A program made the position numbers and the translations under genes. The notes beneath the pieces were generated by a model. It ran no database searches. It was not told where the DNA came from and was given only the letters and a program-made list of their open reading frames with translations. DNA of 63,890 nucleotides from UBA7446 sp965656545 (GTDB lineage Bacteria; Bacteroidota; Bacteroidia; Flavobacteriales; Flavobacteriaceae): positions 1-63,890 of the forward strand of contig CBFHKZ010000007.1 of the NCBI GenBank assembly GCA_965656545.1, written 5' to 3'. Within the stretch, counting starts at the first letter, position 1; the number at the start of each line of letters is the position of its first letter. Shown here piece after piece: positions 26,288 through 35,119 of the stretch.

Positions 26288-27591
26288 AGTACTACAGCCT
26301 AACCGACAACAACAACACCGCCAGCTTTTCAGAAGCGGTAATTCGAGGACTTGCTCCCGACAGGGGGTTATATTTCCCTGATAGCACGCCGAGATTAGAC
26401 GAAGGCTTTCTAGCAGCTATTGCCACTAAATCCATGGTGGAGATAGGCGTTGAAGTGATGCGCCCTTTTGTGGGAGGCACCATTCCAGAAGCGCGGTTGG
26501 AAAAAATTGTTGCCGATACACTTTGCTTTGATTTTCCATTGAATAAAATCAATGACAATACGGCTACTCTAGAACTTTTTCACGGACCAACCATGGCATT
26601 TAAAGATGTAGGCGCACGTTTTATGGCACGCTGTATTGGTTATTTCAACGAACAAAGTCCCAAGAAAGTAACCGTTTTGGTGGCTACTTCTGGCGACACA
26701 GGGGGCGCGGTAGCTTCGGGGTTTTTGGGTATTGAAGGAACTGAAGTCATCATCCTTTATCCCAAGGGAAAGGTCAGCCACATTCAAGAGCTACAACTCA
26801 CCACCAATGGCAACAACATCAAGGCTGTTGAAGTAGATGGTGTTTTTGACGACTGCCAAGAAATGGTCAAGTCGGCATTTATTGACGAGGACTTAAAAGG
26901 GAAATTAAACCTTACTTCTGCCAATTCGATTAACGTAGCCCGTTGGTTGCCGCAATCGCTTTACTTTTTCTTTGCCTACCAGCAGTTTCAGCGTATGGGT
27001 ATTGACAAAAAATTGGCCTTCTCGGTTCCCAGTGGGAATTTTGGAAACATCTGTGCGGGTATCGTAGCCAAAAGGCTAGGCTTGCCGATAAGCCATTTTA
27101 TAGCCAGTACCAATAGCAACGATACGGTACCACGCTATTTGCAAACACAAGACTACCAACCCAACCCGTCTAAGCAAACCATTTCAAATGCCATGGACGT
27201 GGGAAATCCATCTAATTTTATTCGCATTCAGTCTCTTTACGGAAATGATTTTGATGCGCTAAAACAAGACTTTTCTTCTTATGCCTATAGCGATGCGGAA
27301 ACAAAGTTAGCATTGGCTGAGCTGCATCAGAAACACAACTACGTTGCCGATCCCCACGGAGCGGTTGGTTATTTGGGCTTGCAGGACTTTTTGGCAAACA
27401 ATCCAGATCATTACGGGGTATTCTTGGAAACAGCACATCCCATTAAATTCCGTGATACGGTAGAAGAAACACTGGGGCTAACCCTAGAAATCCCCACACA
27501 GATTCAACACATTCTCGACAAAACACCAGAGAAGACTTCGTTGAGTGGCTATGACGCCTTCAAAGACTACCTATTGTCCCAAGCTGTCTAA
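26284..27591 (+). CDS. thrC: Threonine synthase
   Basis: A 435-aa PLP enzyme that converts O-phosphohomoserine to threonine. Visible: the N-terminal MKYYSLTDNN typical of this group, the PLP-lysine segment FHGPTMAFKDVGARF, the phosphate-binding ATSGDTGGAVASGF and SVPSGNFGNICAG. It overlaps thrB by 4 bp (ATGA), completing the operon. Its 3' end overlaps the convergent M24 peptidase gene by 21 bp. Confidence 0.96.
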   Translation: MKYYSLTDNNNTASFSEAVIRGLAPDRGLYFPDSTPRLDEGFLAAIATKSMVEIGVEVMRPFVGGTIPEARLEKIVADTLCFDFPLNKINDNTATLELFHGPTMAFKDVGARFMARCIGYFNEQSPKKVTVLVATSGDTGGAVASGFLGIEGTEVIILYPKGKVSHIQELQLTTNGNNIKAVEVDGVFDDCQEMVKSAFIDEDLKGKLNLTSANSINVARWLPQSLYFFFAYQQFQRMGIDKKLAFSVPSGNFGNICAGIVAKRLGLPISHFIASTNSNDTVPRYLQTQDYQPNPSKQTISNAMDVGNPSNFIRIQSLYGNDFDALKQDFSSYAYSDAETKLALAELHQKHNYVADPHGAVGYLGLQDFLANNPDHYGVFLETAHPIKFRDTVEETLGLTLEIPTQIQHILDKTPEKTSLSGYDAFKDYLLSQAV

Positions 27592-29184
27592 TTCGGGAAG
27601 TACAAAAGCATCCAATACACTGGGTTCACGCATCATGGCTTCAATGCCATCGGCAGTACGCGGCGCATAAGCAGACAGGTTTATGGGCCCGTCATTGGTA
27701 ATTAAGATATCGTCTTCAATTCGAACTGCTATGCCCCACCATTTGGGATCACAAGGGCTGTTCTCAGGAATGTAAATGCCCGGCTCAACCGTGATAAGCG
27801 TGTTGTGTTGAAAGGGACTATAGGTACCCGCATCGTGCACGTCCAAACCAAGGTAATGCGAAGTACCGTGCGGAAAATACTTACGCACTTCCGAAGCATC
27901 TTGAATAATACCCAATGCTTTTAATCCTTTGACAATCACTTCAACTGCCGCATAATGTGGCGTACGCATGCCAGCGCCTACAACTGATGCCGCTATTCCG
28001 GCTTCTTGGGCCTCGTAGACAATATCGTAAATGGCGCGTTGCGCTGCTGAAAAAGTGCCATCGGCAGGGATGGTACGGGTAACATCGGCGGTGTAGTTGT
28101 GGTATTCTGCGCCCAAATCCATCAAGACCAAATCGCTACCAACAGTGGGTTTATCATTGGTGATGTAATGCAGCACACAGCCGTTGTGACCACCACCCAC
28201 AATGGAGGGGTAACCTTCATATTCAGCGCCGTATTTCTTAAAAACAAATTCGTGTATTCCCTGTATCTCACGCTCCGACATGTTTGGGTGCATGGCCTTC
28301 ATAACTTCCACTTGACCTACCGCAGATATGTAAATTGCTTTCTTTAGTAATTCCACTTCTTCGGGCAATTTAATCTCGCGCAAGCCGTCCATAATCATGG
28401 GAAGGGTTTGGGCGTTGAGGTTGGTAAGTTGGGCAGACATCTGTTGCTTTAGCTCTGCGCGTTGACGCTCGTTTATGGCGCTTTGGTATGCGCTAAGCAG
28501 CGCGTCATCAGCCAAGTCTTCGTTGGAGCGCAGCGAACGCGACAACACTTGGGCAACATTGGCAGAGCTCTTGGCGTCAGAGGTGGTGATATAGCGGTAT
28601 AAAGAGGTTTTTTCTTCATTAAAGTCTAGCGGGAAATTCGCTTTTTCCTTAAAGCTATTGATGAGTGAAAAGAGGTCTGCATCATTTCTAGCATCGTCAC
28701 GGACATCGTTGTTGAAGTCAAAAAAGAGCACTTGGTCAAAGCGGTCAAAATCAGTTTTAAAATTGGCAAATTCGGTATTGAAAAACACATTGGAAAAACC
28801 TAGTTTTTCTTTGGCACCTGCTATGCCCAATCGATACCCATCCCATTGTTCTCTCAGCGGATCGCGTTCTTGCACAAATAACACATCATCCATAGCAACA
28901 CCATCCACAACTTGTGCCTCTTTATATATCAGCAGCACGGCATGGGGTTCTTTTAATCCGGTGAGGTAATAGAAATTGGGGTCTTGGTGGTAGTGGAAGT
29001 CCACATCATTGGCGCGATTGCGTACGGGATTGGCAAAAAACACAGCCACACTGTTGGGAGGCATTTGCGCGCGAACCGCTTGGCGACGGCCTTCGTGGAA
29101 GGCAGGCGTTAGGTAATCGTTAGGCACTTCTTGTGCATGTAGACTAAAAACGGCAACTATTGTGAATAAAATGGAGCGTAACAT
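27571..29184 (-). CDS. Xaa-Pro aminopeptidase (M24B), exported
   Basis: A 537-aa metallopeptidase of the aminopeptidase P type, removing N-terminal residues that precede proline. A signal peptide (MLRSILFTIVAVFSLHAQ) at the ATG at 29184 decides the start; a TTG 57 bp upstream would add a poor N-terminus. An AMP_N domain follows (to about 190), then the pita-bread catalytic domain with metal ligands in LMDLGAEYHNYTADVTR (two Asp), FPHGTSHYLGLDVHD (His), VEPGIYIP (Glu) and VRIEDDILI (Glu). Likely periplasmic. It is convergent with thrC and divergent from gcvT. Confidence 0.9.
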   Translation of the reverse strand: MLRSILFTIVAVFSLHAQEVPNDYLTPAFHEGRRQAVRAQMPPNSVAVFFANPVRNRANDVDFHYHQDPNFYYLTGLKEPHAVLLIYKEAQVVDGVAMDDVLFVQERDPLREQWDGYRLGIAGAKEKLGFSNVFFNTEFANFKTDFDRFDQVLFFDFNNDVRDDARNDADLFSLINSFKEKANFPLDFNEEKTSLYRYITTSDAKSSANVAQVLSRSLRSNEDLADDALLSAYQSAINERQRAELKQQMSAQLTNLNAQTLPMIMDGLREIKLPEEVELLKKAIYISAVGQVEVMKAMHPNMSEREIQGIHEFVFKKYGAEYEGYPSIVGGGHNGCVLHYITNDKPTVGSDLVLMDLGAEYHNYTADVTRTIPADGTFSAAQRAIYDIVYEAQEAGIAASVVGAGMRTPHYAAVEVIVKGLKALGIIQDASEVRKYFPHGTSHYLGLDVHDAGTYSPFQHNTLITVEPGIYIPENSPCDPKWWGIAVRIEDDILITNDGPINLSAYAPRTADGIEAMMREPSVLDAFVLPELDSLGQ

Positions 29185-29219
29185 AAGCTTCTTTTTAGCT
29201 AAAATAGCTAAAACTGTGC

Positions 29220-29227
29220 TACTTTTG
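29220..29227 (+). promoter_or_regulatory. -7 promoter element of gcvT
   Basis: TACTTTTG ends 5 nt before the gcvT ATG at 29233, predicting a leaderless or nearly leaderless transcript. Confidence 0.5.
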
Positions 29228-29232
29228 AAGGT

Positions 29233-30315
29233 ATGAAGCAATTGTCCTTACATCAGCATCACATCAACCTGGGCGCCAAAACAGGCCCTTTTGCAGGCTT
29301 TGAAATGCCGCTTACCTATCAAGGGGTTAAATCCGAGCATCTGTGTGTACGTGAACATGTGGGGGTTTTTGACGTTTCCCATATGGGAGAGTTTATGGTT
29401 AGTGGCCCTGCAGCCACAGCCTTATTACAGCATACCACCAGCAACAATGTTGCAGCACTTGCCATAGGCGATGCGCAATATGCCTATATGCCCAACACTA
29501 ACGGCGGTGTGGTTGACGACTTGTTGGTGTATCGATTGGGAGAGGAAAAATACATGTTGGTCGTAAACGCCAGCAATCTGGCTAAGGATTGGGATTGGCT
29601 AACAGCACAGAACAAGGACTTTGGCGCAACCCTAGAAAACAAATCGGATGCCTATGCCCTATTGGCGGTACAAGGCCCCAAAGCACATGCCTTGATGAAG
29701 CGACTCACGCCTATGGATACGGCCACACAAAAAAGCTTTACTGTAGTGGAAACAACGGTAGCTGCTGCTGCGCATGTTTATGTGGCCACCACGGGCTATA
29801 CCGGAGCAGGCGGTGTGGAGCTTTACGTTCCCGTTGCCCACGCCACAACAGTTTGGGAAGCGCTGCTGAGCGAAGGTGCAGCCTTTGACATGCAACCCAT
29901 TGGCTTGGCAGCTAGAGATACCTTGCGCCTGGAAATGGGCTACTGCCTATACGGACACGAATTAAGCGACACTACCTCACCCATTGCGGCACGTCTGGCG
30001 TGGTGCACGGATTTCAACAAATCTTTTGTGGGCGACACACACATCAAAAAAGACAAAGCGGAAGGTACCGCCCAAACACGGGTTGGTTTTAGCATGATAG
30101 ACCGAGGCATTCCAAGACAAGGGTATGCGCTGGTTACAGCAGATGGCAGCCCCATTGGTGAGGTTACCTCTGGCACCTCTTCGCCTTCGTTAAAGTTGGG
30201 TATCGGCATGGGGTATATAGACAAGGCATACGCCAAGATCGGCACCGAAATCTATGTGCGCATACGTGAGAAAAATGTTAAGGCGAGCATAAGCCGCCTC
30301 CCCTTTATTTCCTAG
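29233..30315 (+). CDS. gcvT: Glycine cleavage system T protein (aminomethyltransferase)
   Basis: A 360-aa tetrahydrofolate-dependent enzyme that releases ammonia and forms methylene-THF from the aminomethyl group on the H protein. Conserved segments: PLTYQGVKSEHLCVREHVGVFDVSHMGEF split here as PLTYQGV and VGVFDVSHMGE, then TGYTGAGGVELYVP, LAARDTLRLEMGYCLYGHE and the C-terminal GEVTSGTSSPSL. Length is standard. The P and H proteins are not encoded in this window. It lies 1 bp before the SDR gene. Confidence 0.95.
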   Translation: MKQLSLHQHHINLGAKTGPFAGFEMPLTYQGVKSEHLCVREHVGVFDVSHMGEFMVSGPAATALLQHTTSNNVAALAIGDAQYAYMPNTNGGVVDDLLVYRLGEEKYMLVVNASNLAKDWDWLTAQNKDFGATLENKSDAYALLAVQGPKAHALMKRLTPMDTATQKSFTVVETTVAAAAHVYVATTGYTGAGGVELYVPVAHATTVWEALLSEGAAFDMQPIGLAARDTLRLEMGYCLYGHELSDTTSPIAARLAWCTDFNKSFVGDTHIKKDKAEGTAQTRVGFSMIDRGIPRQGYALVTADGSPIGEVTSGTSSPSLKLGIGMGYIDKAYAKIGTEIYVRIREKNVKASISRLPFIS

Positions 30316-30316
30316 C

Positions 30317-31150
30317 ATGAAACGCATCCTCATTGTTGGTGGAAGTGGTTTTATAGGGCGTGCCCTGTACAAGGAGCTGCATCCATACTTTGACGTATAT
30401 GCCACCTATTGCACCCAAGAACGTTATGCAAAAAACAAGCGGTATTTTGAATACGACTTCAGGGAAGACTCCCCCACCGAATTACTAAAATACATCAAGC
30501 CCGATGTGATCATATCGGCACTTAGGGGCGAGGACGAGGGGCAGTTTGTGGCACATGACATGCTTATCGCATATGCGACTAAAAAGCAGGCGCGTTTGAT
30601 TTTCCTATCGGCTGCCAATGTTTTTGACAGCTTTCGCCACTACCCTAGCTATGAACACGACAAAACCTTTTCGGAGAGTGCTTATGGCAAGGGGAAGATA
30701 AAAATTGAAAACAAGTTGATGCGTATGCCGCCCTTTAGTTGGACGATTGCGCGTTTGCCCATGGTCTTTGGGGCAGGTGCTCCCCGACTGCTGGAACTCA
30801 AAGCAGCCATAGCAAACCAAACGCCTTATGAGATTTTTCCCAACTCGGTCATTAATGTTGCGGCGGCTTATTTTGTTACCCAGCAGTTGCACTACATCAT
30901 CAACCGAGATTTGTGGGGCATTTTCCACTTGGGCAGCAACGACCTGATTCACCACGATGAATTTATCGCCCAACTGGTAGATGGGTTGAAGTTATCCAAA
31001 AAACCCTGCTACACTCATGTCTATGACAGTAATATTGACCGTTATATAGCCGTACTGCCCAAATACAACAAGCTGCCCAAACATTTACGCTATACTTCTG
31101 AAGCGGTGCTGCAAAACTGCTTGGGCATCATTACACCGGGGAAGCAATGA
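30317..31150 (+). CDS. NAD(P)-dependent sugar epimerase/reductase-like SDR protein
   Basis: A 277-aa extended-SDR protein related to RmlD/NAD-dependent epimerases. It has the Rossmann glycine motif VGGSGFIGRALY (residues 7-18), a conserved Ser-rich strand IFLSAANVFD and a YGKGKIK active-site-like segment matching the YxxxK layout. The substrate is unknown. It starts one base after gcvT and overlaps the following small gene by an ATGA, so the three are likely one operon. Confidence 0.78.
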   Translation: MKRILIVGGSGFIGRALYKELHPYFDVYATYCTQERYAKNKRYFEYDFREDSPTELLKYIKPDVIISALRGEDEGQFVAHDMLIAYATKKQARLIFLSAANVFDSFRHYPSYEHDKTFSESAYGKGKIKIENKLMRMPPFSWTIARLPMVFGAGAPRLLELKAAIANQTPYEIFPNSVINVAAAYFVTQQLHYIINRDLWGIFHLGSNDLIHHDEFIAQLVDGLKLSKKPCYTHVYDSNIDRYIAVLPKYNKLPKHLRYTSEAVLQNCLGIITPGKQ

Positions 31151-31338
31151 AGCAGCACGTGATCATTTGGATAGTTACTGTTGGCTTGGCTTTGGGCTTG
31201 GGATGGATGGATTATGAAACCACTTCTTGGCGTGTGTTGTTGTGCAATGGCGGAAATGCGATTACCCTACTTGTTTTTACACTCGTCTTTGCGAGCATCG
31301 GCTATGGCATACGTAGCTTGGTTCGTAAAAAGCCATAA
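31147..31338 (+). CDS. Small membrane protein, 63 aa
   Basis: Two hydrophobic helices (about 4-22 and 34-55) separated by a short polar loop, with a basic C-terminus (RKKP). No family recognised. It overlaps the SDR gene by 4 bp (ATGA), which supports its being translated. Confidence 0.6.
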   Translation: MKQHVIIWIVTVGLALGLGWMDYETTSWRVLLCNGGNAITLLVFTLVFASIGYGIRSLVRKKP

Positions 31339-31422
31339 TATTTATACTTTGTTAAACATTTTATATATTTGAGCTGAACACCCGTCGCGCCTCGGCAGAC
31401 AACCCAAATCTGTTCTCATCTC

Positions 31423-31602
31423 ATGAAAAACCTACGGCTCACAGCTGATTTTTTTCGCGTATACGCCATGCCAAAAGCAGGGGGTTCTTTTGCTGCGTTT
31501 TTTTTAAGGCAAGGGATGGTTGTGGGATTTACTAAAAGCGAAATAAACCACGTATGTGATTTATACAGTAGTTGTGCCTCATATAGAAAAACACCAAAAT
31601 GA
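31423..31602 (+). CDS. Possible 59-aa ORF overlapping the restriction gene start
   Basis: An open frame from ATG 31423 to TGA 31600-31602 shares an ATGA with the restriction-methylase start at 31599, the pattern of translational coupling. The predicted product (MKNLRLTADFFRVYAMPKAG at its start) resembles nothing I know. Its 3' third contains the GTTGTGC boundary motif at 31562-31584, so it may be a chance frame spanning an insertion border. Low confidence. Confidence 0.25.
   Translation: MKNLRLTADFFRVYAMPKAGGSFAAFFLRQGMVVGFTKSEINHVCDLYSSCASYRKTPK
31562..31584 (+). repeat. Cassette boundary motif, left of the restriction genes
   Basis: TATACAGTAGTTGTGCCTCATAT closely resembles the motif at 36382-36406 in the same orientation and the inverted copy at 37011-37034 (shared core GTTGTGC, shared TATA-rich flank). 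It lies 15 bp before the restriction-methylase ATG and probably marks the left edge of an inserted module. Sequence shown in two parts: TATACAGTA then GTTGTGCCTCATAT. Confidence 0.45.
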
Positions 31603-33623
31603 TTGAAACAAAGATTATCATTTCAATTCCCGAAGGAAAACTAAGGGATTACATTGACGGAACAATTCGAGTTGACACACCTGAAGAATACGTTAGACAG
31701 ACCGTTGAGAAAAGACTGATTAACGAACACAAATACTCAAAAGAACAAATCAAAATTGAATATGGAGTTCAAATGGGTTCGGGTAAAAAACGAGCTGACA
31801 TTGTAATTTTCCCAAAAGACTCAACGGCTGAAGAAAGGAAAGTGCAAGACAACATTTGGTTAGTCATTGAATGCAAAAAAGAAGCTGTAAAACCGACTGA
31901 CAAAAACAACGGAGTTGAGCAAATGAAATCATACATGGCTGCTTGCGGAAACTGTGAATGGGGAATGTGGACAAACGGAATGCACAAGGAAGTTTGGCGG
32001 AGAGTTAGGAACGAACAAGGAAAATACATTTACGAAGAATTTAATGACATTCCTTCCGCTGATGGAACAACTGACGAAAACGAAAGACCAAATCGAAATA
32101 CCCTAATAAAGGCATATGAAGACAATTTGCTGTTTACTTTCAAAACCTGCCATAACATTATTTACGTCAATGAAGGTTTGCAAAAACAACCTGCATTTTT
32201 TGAATTTCTTAAAATAATTTTCTGCAAAATTCATGACGAACGTAACTTACTTCTACCAGTAGAGTTTTTTACTACTTCAAAAGAGAGAAATTACAAGGAC
32301 GGACAAGCCAGCGTTTACAAAAGAATATCAAAAATATTTGAGGACGTGAAAAAGCGACACAGACAAATATTTGATATAAATGACGAAATAAAATTAGCAC
32401 CAAGAACCATTACTTATTTGGTTGCTGAACTTCAAAAATATGCCCTTCTAACTACTAATATTGACATTAAAGGAAAAGCCTATGAAGAAATCGTAGGCGC
32501 TAACTTAAGAGGCGACAGAGGAGAATTTTTCACGCCAAGAAATGTGATGAAAATGGCAGTGGCCATGATTAACCCCAAAGAAACAGAACGAGTTTTGGAC
32601 AGTAGTTGCGGAACAGGTGGTTTTATTGTTACTGCCATGACAACAGTAATTGATTCTTTGCGTAAAAGAATGGAAAGCCAATATGACGAGGAAGAAAGTT
32701 GGAACGCTGACGTAAGAAAAGCATTTAACGATAAAATTTCTGAAATTGCTTCTGAGAACTATTTTGGTTTTGACATAAATCCTGACTTGGTAAAAGCAAC
32801 CAAAATGAATATGGTAATGAATAATGACGGAAGCGGAAATATTCTTCAACTCAATTCACTTTTACCACCACAAGAATGGGAAGAAGAAACCAAAAAAAAA
32901 ATGGCTAAAGCATTGGGGATTTCAGTAAGTGAAATTCGCAACCATAAAAGTTTGGCTCATTTCGATATTATTTTAACCAACCCACCGTTTGGCTCAAAAA
33001 TTCCAATTAAAGATCAGCAAATACTTGAGCAGTTTGACATAGCTTACATTTGGAATAAAGACGAAAACGGGAATTGGTTTAAAACAGACCGTTTGCAGTC
33101 AAGCGTTCCACCCGAACAACTTTTTATAGAACGAATTATACAACTTTTAAAAGAAGGTGGAAGAACAGCGATTGTTTTACCCGATTCAATATTAGGAGCA
33201 CCAGGACTTGAATTCATTCGTCATTGGCTCATTAAAAACACCAAAATTATTGCGAGTGTTGATTTACACGCTGACGCATTCCAACCAAGAAACGGAACAC
33301 AATGCTCTATCCTATTTCTACAAAAGAAAACGAAAGAAGAAATCGCAGACGAAGAAAAATCAAGACAAATAATTGATTACGATATTTTTATGACTATGAT
33401 AGACCACGTAGGCCATGATAAAAGAGGTGGTAAAATCTTCAAAAGAGACGAAAAAGGTAATATCGTAATGATTGAAGTTGAAGAACTCGTAAAAGAAAAA
33501 GATGCTGACGGAAATTTAATTGCTCGCAAAGAAATTACACAGGAAAAAATTGTAAACGACCAAACTATCCATGTTGCAGATGTTTTCAGCAAATGGAAAA
33601 CAAAACAAGGAATAGCATGGTAG
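31599..33623 (+). CDS. Restriction-modification fusion: PD-(D/E)XK nuclease plus N6-adenine methylase
   Basis: A 674-aa protein. Residues 25-150 form an HsdR-N-like nuclease domain: Glu54, Asp67 in KRADIVIF, Glu91-X-Lys93 in VIECKK, and a QxxxY motif (Gln108-Tyr112). Residues 270-640 are an HsdM-type gamma-class methylase with motif I DSSCGTGGF (334-342) and motif IV NPPF (461-464). No SF2 helicase/translocase motifs are present and no hsdR gene follows. Nuclease and methylase in one chain with a separate specificity subunit is the design of BcgI-like type IIB enzymes. The domain calls are firm; actual cleavage is inference. It is A+T-rich compared with its neighbours, which fits horizontal transfer. 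The specificity gene overlaps its 3' end. Confidence 0.87.
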   Translation: MIETKIIISIPEGKLRDYIDGTIRVDTPEEYVRQTVEKRLINEHKYSKEQIKIEYGVQMGSGKKRADIVIFPKDSTAEERKVQDNIWLVIECKKEAVKPTDKNNGVEQMKSYMAACGNCEWGMWTNGMHKEVWRRVRNEQGKYIYEEFNDIPSADGTTDENERPNRNTLIKAYEDNLLFTFKTCHNIIYVNEGLQKQPAFFEFLKIIFCKIHDERNLLLPVEFFTTSKERNYKDGQASVYKRISKIFEDVKKRHRQIFDINDEIKLAPRTITYLVAELQKYALLTTNIDIKGKAYEEIVGANLRGDRGEFFTPRNVMKMAVAMINPKETERVLDSSCGTGGFIVTAMTTVIDSLRKRMESQYDEEESWNADVRKAFNDKISEIASENYFGFDINPDLVKATKMNMVMNNDGSGNILQLNSLLPPQEWEEETKKKMAKALGISVSEIRNHKSLAHFDIILTNPPFGSKIPIKDQQILEQFDIAYIWNKDENGNWFKTDRLQSSVPPEQLFIERIIQLLKEGGRTAIVLPDSILGAPGLEFIRHWLIKNTKIIASVDLHADAFQPRNGTQCSILFLQKKTKEEIADEEKSRQIIDYDIFMTMIDHVGHDKRGGKIFKRDEKGNIVMIEVEELVKEKDADGNLIARKEITQEKIVNDQTIHVADVFSKWKTKQGIAW

Positions 33624-35119
33624 ATAAAAGCAATTTAGCGTATAAGTTTCAAGAAGTTGAAAAGGAAATAGACTACACCTATTTACCTGATAAACTTAAG
33701 TATACTTCAGTTTCTCTGACTGATATTTTTAACAACAAACTTCGTTTTGAAGCAAGTGCGTTTAGTATAGAAGCAAAAATTGAAAAAGATAAAGTTCTAA
33801 ATAACAAAAATGGATATGCTTATGTGTGGTCTAAAAATGGTTTCATTCAAGAATGTTTTTATGGTGGCAGATCCAAAAGAAACTATGTAAGCAAAAATAC
33901 CGAAGGTGCAGTTGGGTTTCTCGGTAGTGCAGAAATGCTCAACGTATATCCGAAAGCAATAAAGTTTCTTTCTTCTAATGTAATAAACACTGAACCATTT
34001 AAAGTTAAGCAAGGAACTATTCTCATTTCTCGTTCAGGAACAATAGGAAAAGTCACTTTTGTAAATAAAACACTTGCAAAAAATTTAATTAGTGAACATG
34101 CCATTAGAATAATCGCAAAAGAATTTGCAGGTTATTTATTCGCATTTCTTCAAACCGAAACAGGACAAACACTTGTTAAGAGCAACACTTTTGGTGCTGT
34201 AGTTGACCAAATAGAACCACAACATTTTGAAAAAATTGTGGTTCCAAATGCACCTGAAAGTCTAAAAAAAGAAGTTCATGAACTCATTGTCACTTCTTAT
34301 GATTTACGAGACGAATCAAACGATTTAATTGACAAAGCAGAATCAATTCTTTATGAAGAACTTCAACTTAAACCAATTGAAGAATTAAAAACAGAATACT
34401 TTGACAATTCTGTTGAGTTAAGAAATTACACTACAAAATTGAGTGATTTAAGATTACGTTTAGACGGGTCTTATCACATTCCAATTGTTCAGTTAGTAGA
34501 GCACGAAATCAAACGCCATGCAAAAGAAATTTCTACAATTGGACAGCTTTCAAAGGACGTAATTCTTGCAGGCGTTTTCAAAAGAACTTATGTTGACAGA
34601 GAAAATGGTGTGCCATTTCTTGGCGGTAGAGATATAACTCAATTAAATCCACAAGTTGAAAAATTCTTGTCTAAAAGTGTTCATGCTGCAAGAATCAAAA
34701 AGGAATTAGAAGTATTTGAAAACTACGTTCTAATTTCAGACAGAGGTACAATCGGAAAAGTTCAAATTGTACCAAAACATTGGAACAATTGGGCAGTTAG
34801 CCAAAATATAATTAAGGTTGTGGCAAACTCAAATGACATTGCAGGCTACTTGTTTTGCTTCTTTAATTCTGACTATGGACAAACCCTAATTAAACGAGAA
34901 ACATATGGTTCAGTAGTTGACATGATTGATGACAAGAACGTTAGCGGTATCCATGTTCCACTTTTAAAGAACGAGAAAAAACAGAAAGAAATTAATGACT
35001 TGGTATTAAAAGCAAACGAATTGAGATACCATGCTCATTTGAAAGAACAGGAAGCCATTAAGAAAATGGTGGGAATAATAGAAAATGTAAAATTAAATAC
35101 AAGGCACAATGAAAGCTAA
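33593..35119 (+). CDS. hsdS: Specificity (S) subunit of the restriction-modification system
   Basis: A 508-aa HsdS-like DNA-recognition subunit with two target-recognition domains, each ending in a matching segment: LISRSGTIGKV...AGYLFAFLQTETGQTL in the first half and LISDRGTIGKV...AGYLFCFFNSDYGQTL in the second. Helical conserved regions (about 225-270 and the C-terminus) separate and close them. Two half-sites imply a bipartite recognition sequence. ATG 33593 overlaps the methylase gene by 31 bp; ATG 33617, overlapping by 7 bp, is equally possible and would shorten the protein by 8 residues. Confidence 0.88.
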   Translation: MENKTRNSMVDKSNLAYKFQEVEKEIDYTYLPDKLKYTSVSLTDIFNNKLRFEASAFSIEAKIEKDKVLNNKNGYAYVWSKNGFIQECFYGGRSKRNYVSKNTEGAVGFLGSAEMLNVYPKAIKFLSSNVINTEPFKVKQGTILISRSGTIGKVTFVNKTLAKNLISEHAIRIIAKEFAGYLFAFLQTETGQTLVKSNTFGAVVDQIEPQHFEKIVVPNAPESLKKEVHELIVTSYDLRDESNDLIDKAESILYEELQLKPIEELKTEYFDNSVELRNYTTKLSDLRLRLDGSYHIPIVQLVEHEIKRHAKEISTIGQLSKDVILAGVFKRTYVDRENGVPFLGGRDITQLNPQVEKFLSKSVHAARIKKELEVFENYVLISDRGTIGKVQIVPKHWNNWAVSQNIIKVVANSNDIAGYLFCFFNSDYGQTLIKRETYGSVVDMIDDKNVSGIHVPLLKNEKKQKEINDLVLKANELRYHAHLKEQEAIKKMVGIIENVKLNTRHNES

